A program made the translations under genes and the position numbers. This document shows, piece after piece, positions 1 to 10,403 of a stretch of DNA of 64,000 nucleotides (the stretch's first letter is position 1; every line of letters begins with the position of its first letter). Under the pieces are notes generated by a model. That model worked only from the letters and a program-made list of their open reading frames with translations. It was not told where the DNA came from and did not search any database. The stretch comes from Helicobacter hepaticus ATCC 51449 (GTDB lineage Bacteria > Campylobacterota > Campylobacteria > Campylobacterales > Helicobacteraceae): assembly GCF_000007905.1 (NCBI RefSeq), contig NC_004917.1, forward strand, positions 806,001 to 870,000, in the 5' to 3' direction.

Positions 1-49
1 TACACTATTGTAAGGAATAAAATTGCTAAAATACGCAACATTTACGCCC

Positions 50-1135
50 CTAATCTTGGACTAATTCAGCAATAATTTCTCTCACGGGTTGAATTTTTTG
101 GATTCTATATCCATTTGCCCCTGTAAAATATAATCCCTGCTCCCTATCACCCATAAATCCACGCCCCAAAGAATCCGCAATGCAATAACCTACTTTTTTT
201 GCCTCCACACCTCTATGACAAGGTGAAACACAATTACTCACACAACGAATTTTTGGCGCGTTACCTTGTGCGATTCTATCAAAAATTCCTGTCTTAACTG
301 CGCGTGCAGGATAGCCCACCGGAGATTTAACAAGCTCAATATCTTCTTTAGATACAGAAGGCATTAAATCACGATAAGCTACCGCATCACATTCTTCAGA
401 GCCAAGCCATCTTGTCCCCATTTGAACTCCGCTTGCACCCAAAGAAAGCATTCTATCAATATCACTTCTATCCCAAATGCCTCCAGCAGCTATAACAGGA
501 ATATTCCCCCATTTTTTTGCTTCATCAACTACTTGAGGAAGAACATTCTCAAGCTGATATTCTTCTTTAAAACAATCCTCATAGCTAAAGCCCTGATGCC
601 CGCCACTAAGTGGTCCCTCTACTATTACTGCATCAGGGATTCTTGCATATCTATCCATCCAACGCCTACAAATAATCTTTAATGCCTTAGCTGAAGATAC
701 AATAGGCACAAGTGCTACATCAGGAAAATTTTTAGTAAATTCAGGCATATTAGTAGGCAATCCCGCACCTGTTACAATGATATTTGCTCCAGCTTCACAC
801 GCATCCCGCACTACTCGTCCATATTCATTAATTGCATAAAGAATATTTGCCCCAAGCGGATTATTCCCACAAATTTTACGTGCATTCTTAAAAATCTCAT
901 TGAGTGCGTGTTTTGAATAAAAATTAATAGCTTCAAAAGGCTTGGAATGAGTAATTTTTTCAACAAATTGCATTTTTTGGTAATATCCTGTGCCTACTGC
1001 ACTAATAATACCAAGCGCACCCTCTTTAGAAACGTTACCAGCAAGCCTATCCCAGCTGATACCCACACCCATACCCCCTTGAAAAATTGGATACTTTATC
1101 GTGTGCTTACCTATTTTAAGTGGTTTTAATCCCAT
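50..1135 (-). CDS. Nitronate monooxygenase / FabK-like flavoprotein
   Basis: An FMN-dependent TIM-barrel enzyme of the 2-nitropropane dioxygenase / nitronate monooxygenase family (361 aa). Visible family features are the N-terminal FQGGMGVGIS strand, GAGLP near residue 125, EGPLSGGHQG near 175 with the histidine used in nitronate oxidation, the phosphate-binding AAGGIWDR, and GVQMGTR. The family oxidises alkyl nitronates; some relatives (FabK) are enoyl-ACP reductases, so the substrate is uncertain. The preferred start is the ATG at 1135, which has AAGGA seven bases upstream; a GTG one codon earlier is possible. It lies 10 bp after tyrS on the same strand, an order also found in H. pylori. 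Confidence 0.85.
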   Translation of the reverse strand: MGLKPLKIGKHTIKYPIFQGGMGVGISWDRLAGNVSKEGALGIISAVGTGYYQKMQFVEKITHSKPFEAINFYSKHALNEIFKNARKICGNNPLGANILYAINEYGRVVRDACEAGANIIVTGAGLPTNMPEFTKNFPDVALVPIVSSAKALKIICRRWMDRYARIPDAVIVEGPLSGGHQGFSYEDCFKEEYQLENVLPQVVDEAKKWGNIPVIAAGGIWDRSDIDRMLSLGASGVQMGTRWLGSEECDAVAYRDLMPSVSKEDIELVKSPVGYPARAVKTGIFDRIAQGNAPKIRCVSNCVSPCHRGVEAKKVGYCIADSLGRGFMGDREQGLYFTGANGYRIQKIQPVREIIAELVQD

Positions 1136-1145
1136 CACGCAATCC

Positions 1146-2348
1146 TTACGATATAATCACTTTTGCAAAACGTCTTTTGCCAATTTGAACAATATATTCA
1201 CCCACTGATAACTTCAATTCTTCATTCATTATCTTTTCTTTGTTAATTTTCAATGCCCCTGCACGAATATCCCTCCGCGCCTGTGAAGTAGATTCACAAA
1301 GCCCCGCAATTACAAGCACTCTAGCTATCCATTCACCTTCATTGCAAGTAAATACAGCTAAATCCGTAGGTATCTCATCTTTGCTAAACACATTGTCAAA
1401 TGCTATTTTAGCTTGTTTTGCTAAATCAATGTTATGATAACGTGTAGTAATTTCTAAAGCAAGTTGTTCTTTCACAGCTTTAGGGTGAGCATTCCCCGTA
1501 TTTACTTGCTCTTTAAGCATAACAATCTCTTGTAATGACAATGATGAAAGTAACTCATAATATCGCCACATCATCTCATCGTTAATGCTTAGAATCTTAG
1601 CATACATTGTATTGGCAGATTCTGTAACACCAATATAATTATTAAGTGATTTGCTCATCTTATGCACTCCATCAAGCCCTTCTAAAAGTGGCAGTGTCAT
1701 TACTGATTGCTCTTTATTAAGTTTATAAGCCCTCTGCAAACTTCGCCCAACTAAAAGATTAAACTTTTGGTCATTACCACCTAATTCAATATCACAATTT
1801 AAAGCAACCGAATCATAACCTTGCAAAAGCGGATATATAAATTCTACTATGGAAATGGATTGATTATTATTATAACGTTTAGTAAAATCATCACGTTCAA
1901 GCATACGCGCCACAGAAAAATGCGAAGTAAGTGTAATAAGTCCAAGCGCACCCAGTTCATTGAGCCATTTGGAATTAAAACATATCTGCGTATATTGAGG
2001 GTCAAGCACTTTAAATACTTGCTCTTTGTAAGTAAGGGCATTTGCCTTTACTTGTTCTGCACTTAAAGGCTTTCGTGTTTCACTTTTTCCGCTTGGGTCT
2101 CCTATAGTAGCAGTAAAATCACCAATAAGAAATTTTACATCGCCACCATATCGTTGAAATGTAGCAAGTTTTTGCAAAAGCACCGTATGTCCTAAATGCA
2201 AATCGGGTGCAGTAGGGTCAAATCCTGCTTTGACACAAAAACGCTCTCCTGTATTATAGAATCTCTCCACTAAATCGCGAATATATTCCTCCCCTATAAA
2301 CTCCACACAACCACGTGAAATCTCTTGCATTGCTTGTTTTATTTTCAC
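1146..2348 (-). CDS. tyrS: Tyrosyl-tRNA synthetase
   Basis: Class I aminoacyl-tRNA synthetase that charges tRNA-Tyr in the cytoplasm (400 aa, normal length). The HIGH-type motif HLGH appears near residue 52 and KMSKS near residue 232. The KMSKS form is typical of the TyrZ subgroup rather than the KFGKS form of E. coli TyrS. The last ~60 residues form an S4 RNA-binding domain. Translation appears to start at a GTG, because the two nearby ATGs are out of frame and AAGGA is correctly spaced for the GTG. It follows spoT by 12 bp and is probably cotranscribed with it. Confidence 0.96.
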   Translation of the reverse strand: MKIKQAMQEISRGCVEFIGEEYIRDLVERFYNTGERFCVKAGFDPTAPDLHLGHTVLLQKLATFQRYGGDVKFLIGDFTATIGDPSGKSETRKPLSAEQVKANALTYKEQVFKVLDPQYTQICFNSKWLNELGALGLITLTSHFSVARMLERDDFTKRYNNNQSISIVEFIYPLLQGYDSVALNCDIELGGNDQKFNLLVGRSLQRAYKLNKEQSVMTLPLLEGLDGVHKMSKSLNNYIGVTESANTMYAKILSINDEMMWRYYELLSSLSLQEIVMLKEQVNTGNAHPKAVKEQLALEITTRYHNIDLAKQAKIAFDNVFSKDEIPTDLAVFTCNEGEWIARVLVIAGLCESTSQARRDIRAGALKINKEKIMNEELKLSVGEYIVQIGKRRFAKVIIS

Positions 2349-2360
2349 ATCATTTCCTTT

Positions 2361-4511
2361 CTAGCTTAAATACGCATCTTTAAGGCTACTTAATTCAATA
2401 ATTTTATACTTTTTATTAAATATCTCTCTTAATGTTTTAATATCACGTGTTTTACTCTCAAAACAAATCTCACAATAAGTTGAAAACTGCTGCTTTAATG
2501 TATCATACTCTACACTTACAATATTGCAATCAAGCTTAGCACATAATCCACACAAACGCGCCAATGCTCCTTTTTGATTTTCAAGGGCAACAATCATTTT
2601 ATAAGTATCTTTTTGCTCATTTGCCCATTGCACAAAAAGCATCTCACTTCCTTGCTCCATTTCCCTAATCGCTCTCTCACACATTTTATGATGAATATAA
2701 GCTTTTTGTGCAGTTTTAATGGCAAGAATCTCATCACCAAATTTAGGGTGGCAGCAAAAATCAAATATTGCTTCACTAATATTACGATTAGTTTGCAAAA
2801 CAATATTATCAAAAACAAGAGTTTTAAATTTCAACATATTAATTTTAATTTTCCCCAAAAAGTTTGCCTCTCGTGCAAAATTACCCCTAATGCTATTTTT
2901 TACTTCTTTTAAAAATATCAAATCATACGCAGCACGATAAATATGAGAATCTAACTTATTTTCCTTTAAATAAGCTAAAATTGTGTCTTGGGAGCTATCA
3001 AAAATCGTTTTTAAAATATTAAGTGCTGCTTTTTTATCAATTTCTCTAAGCTTATTTTGGCATTGAATTTTCATATGATTTTTGGCTCTTGAAGTTTTGA
3101 CAGCGTCAATCCAAGTGCAACGAGGACGAATCTCTTTATTATCTGTGGCAACAATAATGCGCACAATATCGCCATTTTTGAGTGGTTGAAGCAAAGAGAC
3201 TTTTTGATGATTTACCAAAGCTACTTTAGCATTATCACCTATATCACTATGCACTGCATAGGCAAAATCAAGTGCCACTGCACCCACAGGAAGATTATAA
3301 ATATCTCCCGTAGGTGAAAATACAACCATATCTTCCTTGTATAAATCATTTTTTGCAAGTTCATAAAATTCCTCAATAGTATCATTTTGATATTGTAAAT
3401 TATTGAGCCATTCAAGGTTTGGTTCTCTTCCGCCACTTTTATATTTCCAATGTGCTGCTACACCATATTGAGCAGATTTGTGCATATCAAAAGTGCGAAT
3501 TTGCACTTCATAAATATTTGCTCCTTCAAAAATAGTCGTGTGTATAGTCTGATAACCATTTTCCTTAGGGATTGCAATATAATCTTTAAGGCGCGAAACA
3601 ACAGGTTTTAACTGCAAATGCAAAAGTCCAAGAACCTTATAACATTCAAGGCTTGTCGGCACAATAATGCGCACAGCTAACAAATCCAAAATTTCATCAA
3701 TGCTTACCCCTTTGCGCTGCATTTTAAGAAAAATTGAATAATAACGTTTTACGCGAGATTTGATAGTGAAATCTTTTTCATTAAAACCATTTTGCAATAA
3801 AATCATAGAAATTTTTTGGGTAAATTCATTGAGTTTGAGCGTGATAGATTGGCTATTATCCTTGATATATTGCTCAATTTTTTTGTAATCTTGAGGAAAA
3901 ATATAAAAAAAACTTCTATCTTCTAACTCACTTTTAAGTGAGGCAATACCCAAACGATGGGCAATAGGTGCATATACCATAAGCGTTTCTTCTGCGATAC
4001 GTTTTTGCTTATGTGGTGGAAGAGCATCAAGGGTAAGCATATTGTGCATTCTATCGCTTATTTTAATTACAAGTGCACGAATATCTTTAATTGAGGCAAG
4101 GAGCATTTTGCGGAAGCTTAACGCAGACGCAGCAAGTTTTTCATTAAAATTGCTACTTAACTCTTCGTTACGAATCTCTACAATCTTTGTAAGCGCATCA
4201 ACCAAATGTCCTACGTCCCAATCAAACTCACGTTGGACATCTTCAAGTGAGCATAATGTATCTTCTACTACATCGTGCAAAAGCGCAGCACATAGCATCG
4301 TCTCATCGCCACCATAAAATGCCACTATACAAGCTACACATAAAGGATGAACCACATAAGGGATACCACTTTTACGAAGTTGTCCTTCGTGTGCGAGAGT
4401 TGCCACATCAATAGCTTTTTGCACTTTAGGCGTAACTTGTGTAAGTGAATGAAGCTTAGCAACAGCAGATTCTATAGAATTAATTTGGGCGAGTTGGGTA
4501 AAAAAATCCAA
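2361..4511 (-). CDS. spoT: Bifunctional (p)ppGpp synthetase/hydrolase
   Basis: Long RelA/SpoT homologue (716 aa) that makes and degrades the stringent alarmone (p)ppGpp. Domain order read from the protein: an HD hydrolase domain at about 40-190 with an intact HDVVEDT motif, a RelA-type synthetase at about 240-350, a TGS domain at about 390-450, a helical region, and a C-terminal ACT domain at about 640-710. Epsilonproteobacteria generally have only this one long enzyme. The start appears to be a TTG behind a GGGA-type ribosome site. It sits 9 bp after rpoZ and before tyrS, in the same order as in H. pylori. Confidence 0.95.
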   Translation of the reverse strand: MDFFTQLAQINSIESAVAKLHSLTQVTPKVQKAIDVATLAHEGQLRKSGIPYVVHPLCVACIVAFYGGDETMLCAALLHDVVEDTLCSLEDVQREFDWDVGHLVDALTKIVEIRNEELSSNFNEKLAASALSFRKMLLASIKDIRALVIKISDRMHNMLTLDALPPHKQKRIAEETLMVYAPIAHRLGIASLKSELEDRSFFYIFPQDYKKIEQYIKDNSQSITLKLNEFTQKISMILLQNGFNEKDFTIKSRVKRYYSIFLKMQRKGVSIDEILDLLAVRIIVPTSLECYKVLGLLHLQLKPVVSRLKDYIAIPKENGYQTIHTTIFEGANIYEVQIRTFDMHKSAQYGVAAHWKYKSGGREPNLEWLNNLQYQNDTIEEFYELAKNDLYKEDMVVFSPTGDIYNLPVGAVALDFAYAVHSDIGDNAKVALVNHQKVSLLQPLKNGDIVRIIVATDNKEIRPRCTWIDAVKTSRAKNHMKIQCQNKLREIDKKAALNILKTIFDSSQDTILAYLKENKLDSHIYRAAYDLIFLKEVKNSIRGNFAREANFLGKIKINMLKFKTLVFDNIVLQTNRNISEAIFDFCCHPKFGDEILAIKTAQKAYIHHKMCERAIREMEQGSEMLFVQWANEQKDTYKMIVALENQKGALARLCGLCAKLDCNIVSVEYDTLKQQFSTYCEICFESKTRDIKTLREIFNKKYKIIELSSLKDAYLS

Positions 4512-4520
4512 AATCTTTCC

Positions 4521-4745
4521 CTATTCCCTATCCTCAATGGAAGTTAGCTCTACTTTTCCTTCAGCAATTTCGCGCATAGCAATATCAGGCAATTTATATG
4601 TCTTAACATCCATATCTACAAGTGGCTTCGCCCCTTCTCCAAGTTCTTTAACACGTTCAAAAATTAAACTTGCAAGCAAATATCTATCATTATGCACTCT
4701 TTTAAGAGCTTTTGCTGCAATTTCCTCTGTTCGTAATGTATCCAT
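4521..4745 (-). CDS. rpoZ: RNA polymerase omega subunit
   Basis: Small (74 aa) omega subunit that helps assemble the beta-prime subunit of RNA polymerase. It shows the conserved N-terminal pattern for the family: RTEEIAAKAL, then NDRYLLASLIFERVKEL, with a second conserved block, IAMREIAEGKVEL, near the C-terminus. The ATG is preceded by AAAGGA at good spacing. It lies between pyrH and spoT, the usual linkage with a ppGpp gene. Confidence 0.93.
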   Translation of the reverse strand: MDTLRTEEIAAKALKRVHNDRYLLASLIFERVKELGEGAKPLVDMDVKTYKLPDIAMREIAEGKVELTSIEDRE

Positions 4746-4771
4746 AGTATTCCTTTTGCTTTAAGAGTTTG

Positions 4772-4799
4772 TAGAATCGTGGATTCTATCTTTTTTTTT
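4772..4799 (+). terminator. Hairpin with T9 tract between pyrH and rpoZ (plus-strand orientation)
   Basis: A perfect 7-bp stem, TAGAATC / GATTCTA, with a GTG loop is followed two bases later by nine T residues. This is the form of an intrinsic terminator for plus-strand transcription, yet both flanking genes are on the minus strand. It could stop antisense transcripts. Alternatively it may only reflect the abundance of this heptamer in the window. Confidence 0.4.
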
Positions 4800-4822
4800 A
4801 TTTAGTTTTGCTTTTATCTGTT

Positions 4823-5536
<714 letters not shown>

Positions 5537-5672
5537 CTATCCTTATATATTTTTTGCTATCTTATCGCAAAAGCTTAAACTAATATAACTGAGTAAAAAG
5601 TTCAACACCAACTTATTTTTGAAAAAATCTCAACATAAGATTCTTTAATAATATTCGTTTCTTGTTGACTTA

Positions 5673-6179
5673 TTAAGAACACTCATCAAGCCCATATATA
5701 CTTTCTACATTTTCAAAGTCACTATACAATTTTTCAAAGTAACTATACAATACCTTGCATTTCTCTCTTGAACCTTCTTTTTTTACTATCATATCTCCCC
5801 ATTCATTAAAAATTTTATGAGTAAAAGTATAATAATTGTTAATGCAAATTTCTTTTCTGATAACTCCTTTATTATACTCATATATACATCTCTTATAGGG
5901 TGTTTTAACTTTCCATTTTCCATCTCTCAAGCCTTGTACATAAGAGCCCTCTATTTCATCTCTACCATCATTTCCATTATCCAAGCGATAATTATTATTT
6001 ATGCTCCATTTTCCCTCGCGTTTGCCATCTTTATAATGCCCCTGATGAGTAGAGGTAAAGCTATAAGAATCTTCATCTTCTGCAATACCATCTGCAATAC
6101 TAATAATAACCCATACAAGTAACCCACTCATTACTAAAACAACAAGCACTGCCAATACTCCATCAAAAAGCTTATTCAT
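5673..6179 (-). CDS. Membrane-anchored protein with MORN-like repeats, unknown function
   Basis: Unrecognised 168-aa protein. One hydrophobic segment (about residues 5-30) is followed by an extracytoplasmic part with two copies of a GHYKDGKREGKW-like / GSYVQGLRDGKW-like motif. This resembles the MORN-variant repeats of YwqK-type proteins. The second of two close ATGs fits better, with GAGGA six bases upstream; the first would leave no spacing. It sits between pyrH and another small unknown gene. No partner or substrate can be inferred. Confidence 0.65.
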   Translation of the reverse strand: MNKLFDGVLAVLVVLVMSGLLVWVIISIADGIAEDEDSYSFTSTHQGHYKDGKREGKWSINNNYRLDNGNDGRDEIEGSYVQGLRDGKWKVKTPYKRCIYEYNKGVIRKEICINNYYTFTHKIFNEWGDMIVKKEGSREKCKVLYSYFEKLYSDFENVESIYGLDECS

Positions 6180-6261
6180 CGCCATTCCTCAAAGAAGTCT
6201 TGGTATCTAAATACTTTTGTAGGATATAAAAATCATTATGCAACATTAATTATTCCTTTTA

Positions 6262-6651
6262 TCATCTATTTTCCTGCAAAATATATTTGGGGATACTTTT
6301 TATCTCGCCACACTTATAAATAAAACCATTTTCAAAGATATAGACCATAGAATCAGCTGGAATCTGCATTTTTGCGTAGGCAGAATAGGGTTTGCATAGC
6401 CCATCTTCTACATAAAATCCTATCAATTCAATATTCCCAAGTTCTGCCTCACTTAAGTAAAAAGTCTTATTTTCTATTTTTATAGCATATTCATTAGGGG
6501 TTGGATTACCGGAGCTGATAGTTCTATACACTTCTGTGGTATGAAATATATGATTATTTATAAGCGGGGCAACCCACACAATTAAAGCTAAAATCGTAAC
6601 AACCACATATATTTTAATCATAAATATAAAGACTGATTGCGTGATTTTCAT
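6262..6651 (-). CDS. Small membrane-anchored protein, unknown function
   Basis: A 129-aa protein with an uncleaved-looking N-terminal hydrophobic helix (about residues 8-32) and a mostly polar remainder that would lie outside the cytoplasm. No family is recognised. GGAG lies nine bases before the ATG. It shares the minus strand with the MORN-like gene downstream, and the pair may form a small accessory operon. Confidence 0.6.
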   Translation of the reverse strand: MKITQSVFIFMIKIYVVVTILALIVWVAPLINNHIFHTTEVYRTISSGNPTPNEYAIKIENKTFYLSEAELGNIELIGFYVEDGLCKPYSAYAKMQIPADSMVYIFENGFIYKCGEIKSIPKYILQENR

Positions 6652-6679
6652 TACATCATCTCCTCTACATTAATAGATT

Positions 6680-8107
6680 CTATAATACCATACGAATGCA
6701 ATCATAAAGCATATCCATATTGTGTTCAGGCACAAATTCCACACCCATAAACTTCCCCTTAGAAATAGTCTCTGAATTAGGTAGCTGCTGCACGACAACA
6801 CAAAAAATAACCTTTGAATTTGCCTGTGGCATTTCTTTATAGGTTTTAATAAAACTCAACGCACTTACATTACCAATTTTTTCATCAATGACAATAATAT
6901 CTTGAGGCTTTTGAGCAAGACCTTTGAGTGCATTTATAGGATTATTATCCACGCTAATAAGCAAACTTGAATCTATTTTTTCAATCACTTCTTTATATTT
7001 ATGCACATTTACCATACTCTCACGCACAATAAGAAGACTCTTGCGATTGGTAGTTTCTAAATAATGCAATAAATTAAAAAGCTCTTTTGAGCGTGCAGAG
7101 AGTTTTGTTTTATCAAGCCCACGCAAAAAATATCGCAAAAAAGTTTTTGAACTAAAACTTCCCTCAATACGCGAATTACGAAAAAAATGTTTAATGCTTT
7201 GACTATATTTTGCCCTATTCCATAAAGTCGTATCAAAATCATATGCTTTTGTATCAAGCAAAGCAAGAAAATGTGTTTTAATATCTTGTGTCATAGGCGT
7301 ATATACTTGAGCAAATTTGTCAAAGTGCTCCTCTTTAAAACGTTTCATACGTGCATTTTCACTCACAAGAGCATCTTTTTGGTTGCCAATAAAATTAAGT
7401 AAATCAACATATCGTTTTCGCATTTGTTTGACTTCTTTTTCAATCTCAGCATATTCCTTACTTCCTTTATCATCGCGTTTTCCCAAGCTTTTCTCTCCCG
7501 CAGACAAAGTGCTACTTAAAGCATTAGTTTGAGCTTGAGCGTTAGCAAGTGAGCTTTGTATTTCCTCAATATGTGCAATAGTTTTATTGTATTCTACTTG
7601 ACGCGCAAGAAATATTGTTTCAAAGGCGTAATTAAGAGTATATTGTGTTTTTTTATGATAATTTTCATATTCCTTAGAAAAATAAGCGATTTCTTGTTTA
7701 AGCTTTTTTAATACATCATTTTCAATATTAGCGTCCATAGCGCATAAATCATTATATGCTGTAATCAAAAAACGTCGCATACGAACAAAATCTAGCTTTA
7801 AATGTCCTGCAACAAAATCTTTGTATTTACTCAAAATTTCATTTTCACGAGCAAAAAATTCCTCAATACATACACTTGCAGACTTACTTACACGAATCGC
7901 ATCAGGATCAACAGGCTTAGGCTTAATGTGGATTCTCGTAATAGCCTTCATTTCTACAACAAATTCTACTTCTACACCTTTTTTTAATTCACTTATCTCA
8001 TCTTCCCACAAATCAAAACTAAAATCAAAAATTCTTTTATTCAAGTCCTGTTCTACTTGTGCTTTGCTTGCTTGTAAATCTATATTAATAATTTTCCCAT
8101 ATAACAT
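6680..8107 (-). CDS. Conserved epsilonproteobacterial protein with degenerate receiver-like C-terminus
   Basis: A 475-aa cytoplasmic protein. Residues 1-65 look like a small beta domain similar to cold-shock/OB proteins (GKI..., then KRIFDFSFDLW and GVEVEFVV). Residues about 80-290 are helical with coiled-coil-like charged stretches. From about 357 to the end the pattern resembles a response-regulator receiver: SLLIVRES as strand 1, and IIVIDEK with an aspartate near residue 408. However, the paired acidic residues expected at the end of strand 1 are replaced by Arg-Glu. No catalytic function is assigned. AGGA precedes the ATG by eight bases. Confidence 0.7.
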   Translation of the reverse strand: MLYGKIINIDLQASKAQVEQDLNKRIFDFSFDLWEDEISELKKGVEVEFVVEMKAITRIHIKPKPVDPDAIRVSKSASVCIEEFFARENEILSKYKDFVAGHLKLDFVRMRRFLITAYNDLCAMDANIENDVLKKLKQEIAYFSKEYENYHKKTQYTLNYAFETIFLARQVEYNKTIAHIEEIQSSLANAQAQTNALSSTLSAGEKSLGKRDDKGSKEYAEIEKEVKQMRKRYVDLLNFIGNQKDALVSENARMKRFKEEHFDKFAQVYTPMTQDIKTHFLALLDTKAYDFDTTLWNRAKYSQSIKHFFRNSRIEGSFSSKTFLRYFLRGLDKTKLSARSKELFNLLHYLETTNRKSLLIVRESMVNVHKYKEVIEKIDSSLLISVDNNPINALKGLAQKPQDIIVIDEKIGNVSALSFIKTYKEMPQANSKVIFCVVVQQLPNSETISKGKFMGVEFVPEHNMDMLYDCIRMVL

Positions 8108-8149
8108 ACTAAATATCCTTTAAGTAAATAATATTATACCTTCGTTTTT

Positions 8150-8902
8150 TTATAAATTATATTCTTCTAAGCGTATCTGTTCTTCATTTATTTTAATGCT
8201 TTGTGTCTGCGCCCATTCATAAATCCTTTTAACCTCAAGTGTATTATCACTTTGAATCGGACTTTGATGTGTAAAAAGTGGAGGCAATATTCTTAAAGGA
8301 GACTTGGATTGAATCTTAGCCTTTAAAAGCATAAGTGTGGATTCTCTATCGGGCAAAGAATGCACAAAACGCACCACATCAATATGTATGTCACACTCCT
8401 TAAATCCATAAAATACCTCATCACACATTCTCGCATCATAGCACATACACAATATGCCATTAGGCTTCATAACGCGTTTTATTTGTTCAAGCATTGGGTG
8501 CAATGGCAAAAAACTTTGATGACGAGCCATATTCTTACGTTGATTCTTTCCTTGCACTGCACCTTGTGTGTAAAAAGGCGGATTAGTGATAATAAAATCA
8601 AACTTAAAAGGTGCAACAAAATCCATAAAATCTACACAATGCACTTTTCCACTAAAAATACTTGTATTTTTTTGTGCAAGAGTTGCCATAATAGTATCTT
8701 TTTCTACAAGATGCAATGTTATACTTCCGCCCATAGAAAGTATCTCTCTACTACATAACATTCCTAGCACACCGCTTCCTGCACCCACATCAAGGAGACT
8801 TATATGCTTTTTGAGAAAAGATTTGGCAAAGTGCGCTAGTATAAGACTATCTGTGTTATAGCAATAGCCATTTTCAAGCTGATAGATATTTAGTGTAGCC
8901 AT
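8150..8902 (-). CDS. TrmN6-like N6-adenine methyltransferase
   Basis: Class I SAM-dependent methyltransferase of 250 aa. The SAM-binding LLDVGAGSGVLG motif is at about residues 37-48, and the amino-methyltransferase motif IITNPPFYTQG is near residue 106. The NPPF signature and overall form match the tRNA1(Val) A37 N6-methyltransferase (TrmN6/YfiC) group, so a tRNA target is likely but not shown. The gene overlaps the 3' end of ribD by 13 bp, indicating translational coupling. Confidence 0.8.
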   Translation of the reverse strand: MATLNIYQLENGYCYNTDSLILAHFAKSFLKKHISLLDVGAGSGVLGMLCSREILSMGGSITLHLVEKDTIMATLAQKNTSIFSGKVHCVDFMDFVAPFKFDFIITNPPFYTQGAVQGKNQRKNMARHQSFLPLHPMLEQIKRVMKPNGILCMCYDARMCDEVFYGFKECDIHIDVVRFVHSLPDRESTLMLLKAKIQSKSPLRILPPLFTHQSPIQSDNTLEVKRIYEWAQTQSIKINEEQIRLEEYNL

Positions 8903-9936
8903 AATGCCATATCCTCTCCTAATCTCATCGTATGTAAAAGCTTAAAATGTGTCTTAAGTGTATGGGTGAGACATTCCCCTTTATCACAAGCAAAGGCTTG
9001 ATGAATAAGAATCATATCAATAAATTCTTTAAGCGAGTGAAGCAAATCCCAACCTCCTTCTACAATAACAAATCCTTGCAAAGATTCAAAATGACTTAAA
9101 TCATTAATAAAGTGCACTCTGTTTTTTGATAATGCAATATTTGAAGATTCTATCTCATCAAAACGATGTAAAGTGCGTGAAATAATCCCAACTTGGGGTA
9201 AATGTGTATTATTATAAGGCAAAGTAGCATAACGCGCATTAAGCTGTGGATTATCATTTCGCAAAGTGTTACCAGAAACACAAATCCAATCACATACACT
9301 TCGTTGATTATGTGTAAATTGCCTTGATATATCTGAAGAAATGCGCCCTTGTGTATAGCTTCCATCAAGTCGCAATGCAAGTTTAAAAAGTGCAAATCGT
9401 CCATTTTTCCTTAGAATCTCAAAAGGCATAAGAAGATGAGTAGCTAAATGTTGCAATGTAGGAGATTGTATGTAACACACATTAATCCCGACTTGAGATA
9501 AATAGTTTGCCCCTCCAGCTGCAAGGGCGTGAGTATCATTTGTAGCAATACATACCCTAGAAAAACCAAGAGAAGACAAAAGCTGCGAACAAGGTGGTGT
9601 CTTGCCATAATGGTTGCAAGGTTCTAAACTCACATATAAAGTGCATTCTTTAAAAAGCCCATTATGATGTGCTAAAAGATAAGTATGAATATCTTTGCTT
9701 TTGTGAAGTTTAACAATCTCATCATCACCACTTAGAGTGTGATAAGCTGCTTGGATTGCAAGAACCTCTGCGTGAGGGCTTCCTGCTACTTTATGCACTG
9801 CTTGAGATAGAATCTGCCCATACTTATCTACTACAAGTGCGCCTACACTTGGATTTGGCAAAGCAAGAGTTTGGCTTTCCCACGCTAGAGAGCAACAATA
9901 ATGCAAAAACAATTCATCACTAGAGTTCAAAAACAA
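8890..9936 (-). CDS. ribD: Riboflavin biosynthesis deaminase/reductase
   Basis: Bifunctional enzyme for the second and third steps of riboflavin synthesis (348 aa). The N-terminal deaminase domain has PNPSVGA, the zinc motif HAEVLA and the second zinc site EPCNHYGKTPPC. The C-terminal half is a reductase domain of the dihydrofolate reductase fold, somewhat divergent. The likely start is TTG; there are two candidates six bases apart, and the upstream one overlaps rimP by 17 bp. No other rib genes are in the window. Confidence 0.9.
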   Translation of the reverse strand: MFLNSSDELFLHYCCSLAWESQTLALPNPSVGALVVDKYGQILSQAVHKVAGSPHAEVLAIQAAYHTLSGDDEIVKLHKSKDIHTYLLAHHNGLFKECTLYVSLEPCNHYGKTPPCSQLLSSLGFSRVCIATNDTHALAAGGANYLSQVGINVCYIQSPTLQHLATHLLMPFEILRKNGRFALFKLALRLDGSYTQGRISSDISRQFTHNQRSVCDWICVSGNTLRNDNPQLNARYATLPYNNTHLPQVGIISRTLHRFDEIESSNIALSKNRVHFINDLSHFESLQGFVIVEGGWDLLHSLKEFIDMILIHQAFACDKGECLTHTLKTHFKLLHTMRLGEDMALWLH

Positions 9937-10393
9937 CCTTTATCTTCTTCATATCTGCAAAGGAAAATGAAAGTATCTCTTTGCCTGTATCAATACTTAT
10001 GCTTACATTCTCATTTACATCGTGTAAAATTCCTTCAATTACGCTTTTATCCATAAGCTTTATGCTAACTTTTTCACCAAGCGAATAAATATAATGTTGA
10101 GGTTTTTTAAGCACTCTTTCTAATCCAGGAGAACTCACTTCAAGATTATAATCTTTGAGATTTTCATCTTCTACATCTAATAAAGGAGAAATTAATTCAC
10201 TTACATTTTGACAATCTTGCAAACTCACAGCTAAGCCATTTTTACAATCTTGCTTTTGCATAGGCGCTTTACGCGTAATGCTCACGCGCAAAATTGGACG
10301 ATTATCTTCTTTAAAAAAATCAATATCATAGATATAAAGCCCCAGTGTTGCTGCAAGTTGTTCAATCCTCGCTTGTGTGTGCTGCGAAAGCAT
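9920..10393 (-). CDS. rimP: Ribosome maturation factor RimP
   Basis: Small-subunit assembly factor (157 aa) acting on the 30S head. The N-terminal part starts at MLSQHTQ and includes the typical pattern leading to LEVSSPGLERVL near residue 90. A C-terminal SH3-like domain follows. The open frame extends farther upstream, but GAGGAG is placed correctly for the ATG at 10393. It lies 10 bp after rbfA, so two 30S maturation genes are adjacent. Confidence 0.9.
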   Translation of the reverse strand: MLSQHTQARIEQLAATLGLYIYDIDFFKEDNRPILRVSITRKAPMQKQDCKNGLAVSLQDCQNVSELISPLLDVEDENLKDYNLEVSSPGLERVLKKPQHYIYSLGEKVSIKLMDKSVIEGILHDVNENVSISIDTGKEILSFSFADMKKIKVVFEL

Positions 10394-10403
10394 ATTTTCT
10401 CCT

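Noticed and set aside
422-682. Plus-strand open frame within the nitronate monooxygenase gene
   Set aside because: Lies wholly opposite a well-supported gene, with no family resemblance. The same reasoning removed the other antisense frames throughout.
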